The position numbers and the translations under genes were made by a program. From the NCBI RefSeq assembly GCF_006540305.1, contig NZ_BJOR01000001.1:3286001-3350000 (forward strand): DNA of 64,000 nt, written 5' to 3'. Shown piece by piece: positions 17,440-25,156 of the stretch (positions are counted from its first letter, which is position 1; each line of letters opens with the position of its first letter). The notes beneath the pieces were generated by a model that worked only from the letters and a program-made list of their open reading frames with translations, was not told where the DNA came from and made no database searches. The stretch is from Streptomyces sp. 6-11-2. GTDB lineage: Bacteria; Actinomycetota; Actinomycetes; Streptomycetales; Streptomycetaceae.

Positions 17440-17990
17440 ACCGGGGCGGCCCGGCGGAGACGGTCAGCGGGGCGGGAACGGGCGCGTAACGGCCACGGGG
17501 GCAGGGCCGGGCGCCGCTCAACGACGTCGTCTCAGGGCCCAGCCCACGACGAGCACCGACGCCACCACCAGCGCCGCCGCGGGCGCCGCCCAGCGGGGCG
17601 TGGGCCCGGAAGCGGTGACAGGAGCAGGAACGGGGGGCGCCCAATGGAGGCTGGGCCCGGCGGAGACGGTCGGCGGAAGGGGGACAGGGGCGCCACGCCC
17701 TCGGGGCGGAGCCGGAGGCCGCTCAACGACGGTGCCGCAAAGCCCAGCCCACGACGATCACCGACGCCACCACCAGCGCCGCCGCAGGCGCCGCCCAGCG
17801 GAGGGTGGGCCCGGCGGAGGCGGTCAGCGGAACGGGGCCCAACGCCCTCGGGCGAGGACGGGCTCCGCTCAGCGACGGCGCCTCAGGACCCGGCCCACGA
17901 CGATCACCGACGCCACCACCAGCGCCGCCGCAGGCGCCGCCCACCGAAGGGTGGGCCCGGCGGAGACGGTGAGCGGGGCGGGGACAGGGG
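17440..17990. repeat. Tandem, diverged copies of the SRPBCC gene 3' end
   Basis: The segment encoding the C-terminal membrane anchor recurs downstream of the functional stop. Copies reading to a stop lie at 17869 (functional), 17723 and 17518, plus a shorter partial copy near 17445. Offsets are 146 and 205 bases, not multiples of three. Each copy keeps the anchor core (APAAALVVASV, then two or three hydrophobic residues and VGWAL or VGRVL) and the terminal Arg-rich tail with TGA. This fills the 17347-17868 gap. Confidence 0.8.
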
Positions 17991-18969
17991 CGTAACGGCC
18001 GCGGGGCGGGGCGTGGTCCACCTCCTCGGCGCTGCGCCCGATCATCGTGCGCCGCGCGTGCGCCGCCTCGGCGGGCGGCTCGGCGGCCTCGGCGAAGTCC
18101 TCGGAGACGGGGGGCTCGTCGTCCTCGTCCTCCTCGTCGGCCAGCGGGTCGAGGGCGGAGGGCGGAACCTCGGCGTCGAAGACGGAACCGCGCCCGCCCG
18201 GCCCGGCCGGGTGCGCCTCGCCTTCGTTCCCGAGCGGCGGGGCCGGGGCATCGTCCGCGTCCGGAGCGGCCTCGAAGTCACCACTCGCCAACGGAGCAAA
18301 GTCCTCGGTCGCCTCATCGGCCAGCCCCACGACACCATGGACCCCGGGCACCTCGGGCCCGGCGTCCCGCGACTCGGAGGCTTCCGCCTCGGGAGCCGCC
18401 GCCTCGGAGGCTTCCGCCTCGACGCCACCCGCCCCGGCGGCAGCCGGCCCGGCGGCCTCCTCCTCAGCGCCGTCCGATCCAGCGGCGGACGACTCGGGCC
18501 CCTCCGCCCCTCGGCCCACCGGCTCAACACCATCCGACCCGGCGGCAGCCGGTCCCGTGGACAGGTTTTCCGCGAAGCGGTTCAGGAGGCGGGTCGTGGC
18601 CGTGTGTACGGAGTCCGGGGGCAGCTCGGTGACGCGGCCTTCGGCGGAGGCCGTGCCCTCGAAGGTGAGGGTGGAGCCGTCGTCGGTGTCGCGGAGGCGG
18701 AGCGTGAGCGCGAGTTTCACCGAGCCGGTGCCGCGGGACTCGGTCGCGTCGCCCTCGACGGCGTAGGAGCCGTCGTCGAGCGCACGGACGCGCAGCGTGC
18801 CGCGGTAGGTGATGGAGTGACCGCCGATCCGCATCTTGAGCCGGCCGCTGACGGGCTCGCCGCCCGCGTCCTGCTGGAGCCCGGGAACCGCCCGGGCAAC
18901 CCGCGCGGGATCGGCGAGCGCCCTCCGCAGCCGCCGAACCGGAACCGGAACGAACACCTCGTGCTCCAT
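17869..18969 (-). CDS. SRPBCC (CoxG/polyketide-cyclase-like) membrane-anchored protein
   Basis: Protein of 366 residues in three parts. Residues 1-145 form an SRPBCC hydrophobic-pocket domain like carbon monoxide dehydrogenase subunit G, beginning MEHEVFVPVPVRRLRRALADP. Residues 150-320 are an acidic Ala/Glu/Gly/Pro disordered linker. A single C-terminal transmembrane helix ends in four arginines, so the domain would face the cytoplasm on a long tether. The ATG lies 8 bases after TACCCT, consistent with a leaderless start. The ligand is unknown; no CO dehydrogenase genes are present here. Confidence 0.8.
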   Translation of the reverse strand: MEHEVFVPVPVRRLRRALADPARVARAVPGLQQDAGGEPVSGRLKMRIGGHSITYRGTLRVRALDDGSYAVEGDATESRGTGSVKLALTLRLRDTDDGSTLTFEGTASAEGRVTELPPDSVHTATTRLLNRFAENLSTGPAAAGSDGVEPVGRGAEGPESSAAGSDGAEEEAAGPAAAGAGGVEAEASEAAAPEAEASESRDAGPEVPGVHGVVGLADEATEDFAPLASGDFEAAPDADDAPAPPLGNEGEAHPAGPGGRGSVFDAEVPPSALDPLADEEDEDDEPPVSEDFAEAAEPPAEAAHARRTMIGRSAEEVDHAPPRGRYAPVPAPLTVSAGPTLRWAAPAAALVVASVIVVGRVLRRRR

Positions 18970-19063
18970 GTCAGCCGAGGGTACCCAGTGCCGCCCCCGA
19001 TTACCCTCCCCTCGCCCAGAACCCGTCCCCCCACCCACCGCACACGCCGAGGGCAGACCCTGA

Positions 19064-20704
19064 TCAGTCCGCGTACCGGGGGTGGACCAGCGTCGAGGGC
19101 GGAAGGCCGGGAACACGGGTGCGGGCCGCGTCGCGGGCGGCCGCAGCGAGCGACGCCGTCGTCAGCGTGCGAGGAGCGGGGGCCCGCGGGTCCAGGCGGA
19201 GGGCGGGCGGCATACGGGCCGCCAGGACGAACCCCCAGTCGCGGGGGGCACGCAGGGCGCCGGTCGTGCGGTCGGGCCCGGCCGCGAAGCCGGCGTCGCG
19301 GCCGTCCACGCGGTACGGCAGGGTGCGCAGTCCGGCGGCCCGGACCGTGGCCTCCACCGTCCAGAACACCCGGGGCCGGGAGGAGACCGGCCCGGCGTGC
19401 ACCACCAGCCGCCCGCCGGGCACCAGGGTCCGCCGGGCCAGGCCGTAGAACTCCTGCGCGTACAGCTTCGTGCTCGCCGTGATGCCCGGATCGGGCAGGT
19501 CCTCGATCACCACGTCGTACGCCGCCGCCGGCGCCCCGCGCAGCCAGTCGAAGGCGTCGGCGGTGCTCACGTGCACACGCCGGTCGTCGAAGGCGTGCTC
19601 GTCCAGCCCGGCCAGTACCCGGTCGCCGCGCGCCAGCCGGACGAGGGCCGGGTCGCGCTCGACGACGTCCACCCGCTCCACGCCGGGGTGCCGCAGCACC
19701 TCGCGCGCGGCGAGCCCGTCGCCGCCGCCGAGGATCAGCACCCGCGCGTGCGGCCCGGTCATCGCAGGGTGGACCAGCGCCTCGTGGTAGCGGCGCTCGT
19801 CGCGGCCGCTGACCCGCAGCCGCCCGTCGAGGAACAGGCGCAGCGGGCGGCCCCGGCCGCCGCCGGTGAGGACCACCTCCTGCTCGCCGGTCCGCAGCGC
19901 CACCCGGACGTCCCCGCCGTACATCGCCTGCCGCGCGGCCCGTTCGAAGTCGCCGACCAGGGCGGTGAGGGAGGCGAGCAGACCGAGCACAACGAGGTTG
20001 GCGACGATCAGCAGCCAGCGGCCGCGCGGGGTCAGGTCCCGCGGGAACAGGCCGAGTACGAGGACGCCGCCCGCCACGGCGTTGACGGCGCCGGTCACCA
20101 GCGCCCCGGTCAACTGCCCCAGCAGCGGCAGCAGGAGGAACGGGAAGGCGAGCCCGCCGACGAGTGCGCCCACGTAGTCCGCCGCGAACAGGTCGGCGAC
20201 GGCGCCGCCCGCGTCCTGGCGGCGGATCCGCTGGATCAGCTCCATCAGCAGCGGCACCTCCGCCCCGATCAGCAGGCCGATGGCCAGGGAGAAGGCGACC
20301 AGCAGACAGCGCGGGCCGTCCGCCCACATGCCGCCCCAGCCGCCGGTCCAGGCGAACACCGCGTACAGCGCCATGGCACTGCACCCGCCGACCAGCGCGA
20401 GCGTCGCCTCGATCGCGCCGAAGGCGAGGGCGGCGTGCCGGCGCAGCCGCTTCGCGGCGAGCGAGCCGATGCCCATCGCGAACACCATGACGGACAGCAC
20501 GATCGACGCCTGGGTGACCGAGTCGCCCATCAGGTACGAGGCCAGGGCCACGAGTTCGAGCTCGTACACGAGTCCGCAGGCCGCGCAGACGAAGACACCC
20601 GCGAGGACGAGGAACCGGCCGGTTCCCGGCCGGACGGGCAGTCGCGCGGAGCCGCTGAAGGGCGGCGCCACGCCGGGCGGGGCCGGGGCGTGCGGTTCGA
20701 TCAC
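19064..20704 (-). CDS. Membrane-bound spermidine synthase-like protein
   Basis: Protein of 546 residues. About eight N-terminal helices (30-250) are fused to an aminopropyltransferase-type Rossmann domain with [21 protein letters not shown] (SAM-type glycine loop), a [10 protein letters not shown] motif and [10 protein letters not shown] (DxPDP-like active-site loop). Such fusions are widespread in actinobacteria, but polyamine synthase activity is mostly unproven. The GTG start is leaderless: TAACGT lies 7 bases upstream inside a perfect 17-bp palindrome, so expression is probably repressor-controlled. DUF2617 lies upstream on the same strand. Confidence 0.88.
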   Translation of the reverse strand: MIEPHAPAPPGVAPPFSGSARLPVRPGTGRFLVLAGVFVCAACGLVYELELVALASYLMGDSVTQASIVLSVMVFAMGIGSLAAKRLRRHAALAFGAIEATLALVGGCSAMALYAVFAWTGGWGGMWADGPRCLLVAFSLAIGLLIGAEVPLLMELIQRIRRQDAGGAVADLFAADYVGALVGGLAFPFLLLPLLGQLTGALVTGAVNAVAGGVLVLGLFPRDLTPRGRWLLIVANLVVLGLLASLTALVGDFERAARQAMYGGDVRVALRTGEQEVVLTGGGRGRPLRLFLDGRLRVSGRDERRYHEALVHPAMTGPHARVLILGGGDGLAAREVLRHPGVERVDVVERDPALVRLARGDRVLAGLDEHAFDDRRVHVSTADAFDWLRGAPAAAYDVVIEDLPDPGITASTKLYAQEFYGLARRTLVPGGRLVVHAGPVSSRPRVFWTVEATVRAAGLRTLPYRVDGRDAGFAAGPDRTTGALRAPRDWGFVLAARMPPALRLDPRAPAPRTLTTASLAAAARDAARTRVPGLPPSTLVHPRYAD

Positions 20705-20707
20705 ACC

Positions 20708-20724
20708 TGTGACGTTACGTCACA
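20708..20724. promoter_or_regulatory. Perfect 17-bp palindrome overlapping the -10
   Basis: TGTGACGT-T-ACGTCACA. The -10 hexamer TAACGT (20712-20717, minus strand) is inside it and lies 7 bases from the GTG of the spermidine-synthase-like gene. A dimeric repressor bound here would block transcription. Confidence 0.65.
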
Positions 20725-20744
20725 TCCGCAGGACGCTTCGTCAC

Positions 20745-20756
20745 CCACACGTGTGG
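20745..20756. promoter_or_regulatory. 12-bp palindrome upstream of the same promoter
   Basis: CCACACGTGTGG, perfectly self-complementary, between DUF2617 and the -10 palindrome. Possibly a second regulator site near the -35 region. Confidence 0.4.
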
Positions 20757-20793
20757 AAAAGAAAGTTGTGGCGCTGCGCAGGTTTACCCGCGC

Positions 20794-21321
20794 TCAACTC
20801 GCTCCGGCCAGCGCGGAACGGCGTACCCCCACCCTGGTCCGGGTCGCCACCAACTGGCCGTCCTGCGGGTAGGCGTGCCACGTCCGCCAGTGCACCTGGC
20901 CCTCGTGCCACTGCGCCAGCATCGCGGTGAACGCGTTCGGGCTGCCCGGGAAGACCCCCGCGAGACCATGCGGATGGTCGGAGACGAGGGCCAGCAGTTC
21001 CTGGGCGCGGCCCGTGAACGACCCCGGCGAGAGGAACTCGACGCGGGCGGCGAACTCGTACTCCCAGTCGTCGGCCCGCTTGGCGACGCCGAGCGGCAGG
21101 GGTGTGCTGGAGCCCGGGATGCACGCCACGGTCTCCGAACAGCTTCCCCGCTCCTCCTCCAGGAGCACCTGGTGGGACGCGCCGAGGAGTCTCAACTGGA
21201 GTTTCGCGCCGGTCAGTTCGAGGTCCAGGGTGGCAAGTGCGGGCAGCGGCTCGCGTCCCAGGGCCCAGGCGAGGTCGGCCGCGCGCGTGTCGGTGTAGGA
21301 GGTGTTCAGGGTCGTGAGCAT
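20794..21321 (-). CDS. DUF2617 family protein
   Basis: Soluble protein of 175 residues. The N-terminal MLTTLNTSYTDTRAADLAWAL, the internal HQVLLEEERGSCSETVAC and the Trp-rich HEGQVHWRTWHAYPQ are features I associate with DUF2617, an actinobacterial family often encoded beside the spermidine-synthase-like membrane protein, as here. Function unknown. The gap to the next gene holds two palindromes, so the two genes may be separately controlled. A GGAG lies upstream of the ATG. Confidence 0.8.
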   Translation of the reverse strand: MLTTLNTSYTDTRAADLAWALGREPLPALATLDLELTGAKLQLRLLGASHQVLLEEERGSCSETVACIPGSSTPLPLGVAKRADDWEYEFAARVEFLSPGSFTGRAQELLALVSDHPHGLAGVFPGSPNAFTAMLAQWHEGQVHWRTWHAYPQDGQLVATRTRVGVRRSALAGAS

Positions 21322-21673
21322 GGATCGGCTCCGCTAGCACGCAAAGAAAAAGAAGGGAGGAACGGGCCGGCACGCCCCGGTGGGCACGGGGACAACGGCC
21401 CGGCTCAGCCCAGCTCGGGAGGGGGGTGTGCGAGACGTCCGAGGGGCTGCGTCGGTAGAGGCAATCATGAACAGCGGTTCTGCCACAGGGTTTTTACCCA
21501 ACTTCGTGCGGTTTCCATCCCTCAGAGGGCTCCACAGCTCAACTGTTCAACCCTGGCAGGTGCGAGGGCGTACGCGTGGGGCCGGCGCACCCGCCGGAGA
21601 CTGCCTCCCGACGGGCGCCGGCCCGGATGCGGTTCCCCCACGGAACTCGGCTGCCCCGTCTCAACTGCCCGGA
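21322..21673. other. Intergenic region with no recognisable gene
   Basis: This 352-base stretch lies between two minus-strand genes. A GGGT-AAAAA-CCC motif occurs near 21510, but I see no convincing promoter, terminator or coding frame. Confidence 0.4.
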
Positions 21674-22024
21674 TCAGTTGCCTCCCCCGCATCCGCCCCC
21701 GCACGACGACCCTCCGCCGCACGAGGAGTTCCCCCCGCAGGAGTGACCCCCACACGAGTGATGACCCCCTCCCGAGTGATGACCCCCTCCCGAGTGGTGA
21801 CCCCCTCCCGAGTGATGGCCGCCGCCGGACGAGCACGTACTGGCACCGCCCTCCGACCCGGCCCACCAGCCGGCGCCCCCGCCGCTCGCGCTGCCCCCGA
21901 CCGACCCCGTGCGCCGGCCTCGGTACGACTTGGCGTACCGGTCGCGGCGGGCCCTGCGGCGCCCCGCCGCCACGACGGTCACGCACAGCACCGCGATCAC
22001 CGCCAGGACGATGCCCGGAACCAT
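21674..22024 (-). CDS. Small membrane protein with Gly/His/Cys repeat tail
   Basis: Protein of 116 residues. A single N-terminal helix (MVPGIVLAVIAVLCVTVVAA) is followed by a basic segment and a low-complexity tail. The tail has four GGGHHS units and then HSCGG- and SSCGGG-type units, giving about 8 Cys and 9 His in the last 50 residues. That composition suggests metal binding or disulfide cross-linking at the membrane, but no family is recognised. A strong GGAGGGAGGA precedes ATG 22024. It is divergent from the aminotransferase gene, about 190 bases away. Confidence 0.72.
   Translation of the reverse strand: MVPGIVLAVIAVLCVTVVAAGRRRARRDRYAKSYRGRRTGSVGGSASGGGAGWWAGSEGGASTCSSGGGHHSGGGHHSGGGHHSGGGHHSCGGHSCGGNSSCGGGSSCGGGCGGGN
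21753..21824. repeat. Four 18-bp tandem repeats inside the Gly/His gene
   Basis: Units of the type CCCGAGTGATGACCCCCT, 18 bases long, encode GGGHHS on the minus strand. Unit length is divisible by three, so repeat-number change keeps the frame. Confidence 0.85.
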
Positions 22025-22218
22025 GGCGTCCTCCCTCCGATCCCCGGGGCCCGCCGACCGCGCCCGAGTCCGTTCCCCGGACGCCGCCGGACACTCCCGG
22101 GGCGTTCGCCGAAGCGACCCCCCGTGGGCGCCTCGCAGCGTGCCCGGGAGATGCCCGGCCACCGGAGCGGCCAAAGCACACTTGAGGAACTCCAGAGCTT
22201 GGACGGAGGATGGCCGGC

Positions 22219-23415
22219 ATGACCTCCAGTGCACGCCCGCTCCTCAACCGCCGGCTCGCCGAGTTCGGGACGACGATCTTCGCCGAGATGTCCGCGCTCG
22301 CCGTACGGACCGGGTCGATCAACCTGGGGCAGGGATTCCCCGACACCGACGGCCCCGAGGAGGTCCGGGAGGCGGCCGTCCGCGCCCTGCGCGACGGGCG
22401 GGGCAACCAGTATCCGCCGGGCCCGGGCATCCCCGAGCTGCGCACGGCGGTCGCGGAGCACCAGCTGCGGCGGTACGGGCTCTCCTACGACCCGGACACG
22501 GAGGTGCTGGTCACGGCGGGCGCCACAGAGGCGATCGCGGCGGCGCTGCTCGCGCTGCTGGAGCCCGGCGACGAGGTGATCGCCCTGGAGCCGTACTACG
22601 ACTCCTACGCCGCCTGCATCGCCATGGCGGGCGGGAAGCGGGTGCCGGTGACGCTCCGACCGCACCACGGGGAGGATGCCGGGTTCCGGCTCGACCTGGA
22701 CGAGCTGCGCGACGCGGTGACCCCGCGGACCCGGCTGCTGCTCCTGAACACCCCGCACAATCCGACCGGCACCGTCCTCACCCGCTCCGAACTGGCCGAG
22801 ATCGCACGGCTCGCCGTCGAGCACGACCTGCTCGTGGTGACGGACGAGGTGTACGAGCACCTGGTGTACGACGACGCCGAGCACATCCCGCTCGCCACCT
22901 TCCCCGGCATGCGCGAGCGCACGGTCTGCATCTCGTCTGCGGGCAAGACGTTCTCGTTCACCGGCTGGAAGGTCGGCTGGGTCACCGCCGCCGCTCCCCT
23001 GGTCACGGCGGTCCGCTCGGCCAAGCAGTTCCTGACCTACGTGAGCGCCGGGCCGTTCCAGTACGCGGTCGCCGAGGCGCTCGCCCTCCCCGGCAGCCAC
23101 TTCACCGGCTTCCGCGAGGACCTGCGCGCCAAGCGCGACCTGCTCGCCACTGGCCTGACCGAGGCGGGCTTCGAGGTCTTCCGCCCCCGGGGCACGTACT
23201 TCATCACCACCGACATCGCCCCGCTCGGCGAGAAGGACGGCATCGCCTTCTGCCGCGCCCTGCCCGAACGCTGCGGCGTCGTCGCCATCCCCAACGCGGT
23301 CTTCTACGACGACCGGGAGGCCGGCCGCACCCAGGTCCGCTTCGCCTTCTGCAAGCGTACCGATACGTTGCGCGAAGCAATCGACAGGCTGTCTGACCTG
23401 AGGAAACGCCTCTAA
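22219..23415 (+). CDS. Class I/II PLP-dependent aminotransferase
   Basis: Fold-type I aminotransferase of 398 residues. INLGQGFPDTDGP near the N-terminus and the PLP lysine in SSAGKTFSFTGWKVGW place it with the kynurenine/methionine/cysteine-conjugate aminotransferase group rather than strict aspartate aminotransferases. NTPHNPTGTVL and DEVYEHLVYD are the usual cofactor-site motifs. I chose ATG 22219 because GGAGG lies 9 bases upstream; the in-frame ATG at 22210 abuts it. The kynurenine genes 10 kb away make kynurenine a thinkable substrate, but this is not shown. Confidence 0.93.
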   Translation: MTSSARPLLNRRLAEFGTTIFAEMSALAVRTGSINLGQGFPDTDGPEEVREAAVRALRDGRGNQYPPGPGIPELRTAVAEHQLRRYGLSYDPDTEVLVTAGATEAIAAALLALLEPGDEVIALEPYYDSYAACIAMAGGKRVPVTLRPHHGEDAGFRLDLDELRDAVTPRTRLLLLNTPHNPTGTVLTRSELAEIARLAVEHDLLVVTDEVYEHLVYDDAEHIPLATFPGMRERTVCISSAGKTFSFTGWKVGWVTAAAPLVTAVRSAKQFLTYVSAGPFQYAVAEALALPGSHFTGFREDLRAKRDLLATGLTEAGFEVFRPRGTYFITTDIAPLGEKDGIAFCRALPERCGVVAIPNAVFYDDREAGRTQVRFAFCKRTDTLREAIDRLSDLRKRL

Positions 23416-23479
23416 CAGCGTGGGCCCCGAACGGCGCCACGGGGGAGCGCGCAGGCGGGGCCGACTGTGGGGCTCAGTG

Positions 23480-23690
23480 CTTGCGCGGCTGGACAGGCGC
23501 CCGGGTGGCAGCGTTGCGCCACCACCACAGCCCATTGCAGGTTGCCTGGACGAGGTTGAAGAAGGCCCCGCACCGCGCCACCAAACTCTCCGGCCTTGAT
23601 GGCGTCGGCCGGCGTGGTCCACTGGTCGGGCGTCATGGTGACGATGATGTCGGGCCGCTCGCGCCATGACTGCGATCAGCGCTGCGGCGA
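23480..23690 (-). pseudogene. Frameshifted remnant of an unknown gene
   Basis: Two protein-like stretches in different minus-strand frames join end to end. One reads SWRERPDIIVTMTPDQWTTP and on through DAIKAGEFGGAVR. The second reads FFNLVQATCNGLWWWRNAAT and ends at a stop at 23480. Neither frame alone has a start and a sensible end, so this looks like a decayed gene with at least one frameshift. No family recognised. Confidence 0.35.
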
Positions 23691-23695
23691 AGCGA

Positions 23696-23941
23696 TCAGC
23701 GAGGACTCGAACTGTGGAACCGGCGTCGCCGCCACCGGAAAAGCGGGGTGCACAGCACAGACCACGCAAATGTCACGGTCAGGAACTTGAAGGCGTTGCG
23801 CGGAACCAAGTCAGTCCAACCGATGATCACCGCGAAGAAGGCAGTGGAAGCCACCCACCAGACGCTGAACAGCAGCCAGTTGATCAGCAGCTCCTGCCAC
23901 CAGGGGCGGGTACTCAGCCATTCCCTCATGGCGGCCATCAT
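23696..23941 (-). CDS. Small membrane protein, unknown
   Basis: Protein of 81 residues with two hydrophobic segments: one from about 18 to 40 (LLINWLLFSVWWVASTAFFA) and one at 52-66. It ends in an Arg-rich tail. Trp-rich helices and the basic tail suggest a genuine inner-membrane protein. Candidate starts are ATG 23941, 23938 and 23929; none has a strong ribosome site. Downstream lies a decayed gene, so this may be an accessory remnant. Confidence 0.5.
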   Translation of the reverse strand: MMAAMREWLSTRPWWQELLINWLLFSVWWVASTAFFAVIIGWTDLVPRNAFKFLTVTFAWSVLCTPLFRWRRRRFHSSSPR

Positions 23942-24288
23942 GCACGATCAGCCGCAAGGCGACTCCAGCGAGTCGCCGGCAGAGGCGGGCCGGATGGCTC
24001 ACCAGCGGGTCGGCTCGGCGCTCCCACCGACGCACACGGGACACCGGGTGCAAGCGGACGGACGTCCTGCACGAGGCCGTGTCCCGCCTCCGGAGCCTGT
24101 GAGCCGGGCTGCGCGCGGGTCCCGGTCCGCACGGCCCCGGATGGCGCGCGGGCCCGGCTCCGCACAGCGAAGAGCCCGGTCCCGGTACGCGGCCAGTGAT
24201 GGCCTGCGTCCCGGGCCGGGCTCCCGTCCGGCTACGGCACGTATCCGCGCGCGCTCACATGGGCACGCCGTGCGTGACCGCCGCGGAA

Positions 24289-24822
24289 CTACTCCTCGTC
24301 GTCGTCCCCGGGCTGGTCCGCCTCGTTGACGTCCTGCTCGAGGCCGAGCTGCTCGACGAGCCACCGGTCGAACTCGATGGCGGCCCGCACCCAGCTGACC
24401 GTCGAGGAGACGAAGTGCTCCAGGCTCACGCCCATGCCGATCAGCATCTGCGCCTCGCCGATGAGGCGGACGGTGCCGTCGTCGTGGGTGTGGCTGTACA
24501 CCTTGGGCCACAGGGTGCGCCGGTTCCAGTCGTCGATGGACTCCAGCAGCTGCGGCTTCTCGTCGATCTTGTGGGGCCGGTCGTAGAACGTCCGCACCGA
24601 GAAGACCTGCTGGTCGCCCTCTCCGCGGAACATGAAGTACGTACGGAACTGCTCCCACGGCGCCGCGAGGTCGCCCTCGTCGTCGACGACGTACTTGAGC
24701 TCCATCTGGTCCAGGAGCTGCTTCACGAGGTCCTGATCCGGGACGACGGGGCCCGCCGCTCCCTGGGGCTGCGGCTCGGGCTGGCCCCCGAAGTTCGGAA
24801 TCGAGGACGGGTCGATGCTCAC
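24289..24822 (-). CDS. YbjN-type / SRPBCC-like conserved protein
   Basis: Acidic soluble protein of 177 residues. The body from about 28 to 165 contains FRTYFMFRGEGDQQVFSVRT, and the family-like IGEAQMLIGMGVSLEHFVSS is close to the YbjN fold, used elsewhere in type III chaperone-like or sensory proteins. N-terminal residues are Pro/Gln-rich and the C-terminus is poly-acidic. The GTG start has AAGGGA upstream. It is highly conserved in Streptomyces just downstream of clpB, as I recall. Function unknown. Confidence 0.75.
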   Translation of the reverse strand: MSIDPSSIPNFGGQPEPQPQGAAGPVVPDQDLVKQLLDQMELKYVVDDEGDLAAPWEQFRTYFMFRGEGDQQVFSVRTFYDRPHKIDEKPQLLESIDDWNRRTLWPKVYSHTHDDGTVRLIGEAQMLIGMGVSLEHFVSSTVSWVRAAIEFDRWLVEQLGLEQDVNEADQPGDDDEE

Positions 24823-24961
24823 CGTGTTTTTCCCTTCGTACGGATCTCGCCATCCTCCCTCATGCGGGGAGGGGGGTGGCAAGCCCTCCGGGAGGCTGTC
24901 AGCCCTGGGCTGACACGATCCGGCCGCCAGGTGGACGTCCGGCAAACGGAGGTGGGAGGTC

Positions 24962-25115
24962 ATGACGCGGACACGGGACGGGACGAAGGGACCGCACGCC
25001 CTTCCTCGCCGCCTTCGCGGGCATCGTGCTGTCCGCCTCCGAGTACCCAATGAGCGCCGGACCCACGGAGATCTCCGCACCGGCCCCGACGCGGTTCCCG
25101 GCGTTCACGGTGTGA
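24962..25115 (+). pseudogene. Frameshifted small membrane/secreted peptide gene
   Basis: ATG 24962 has an excellent ribosome site (GGAGGTGGGAGGTC ahead of it) but its frame soon loses sense. One frame over, from about 24993, reads RTPFLAAFAGIVLSASEYPM and continues to a TGA at 25115, one base before the clpB-side terminator. A good start joined to a hydrophobic peptide with a natural end implies a single-base shift near 25000: mutation, sequencing error or programmed. Confidence 0.4.
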
Positions 25116-25116
25116 C

Positions 25117-25148
25117 GCGGTCCGCCACCCACCGTGGTGGCGGACCGC
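25117..25148. terminator. Terminator of clpB (bidirectional)
   Basis: GCGGTCCGCCACC pairs perfectly with GGTGGCGGACCGC around a 6-base loop, 9 bases past the clpB stop. Confidence 0.85.
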
Positions 25149-25156
25149 GCCGGGGC

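Noticed and set aside
21753..21824. CRISPR-like short tandem repeats
   Set aside because: Units are directly adjacent without spacers and lie inside a coding frame; no cas genes.
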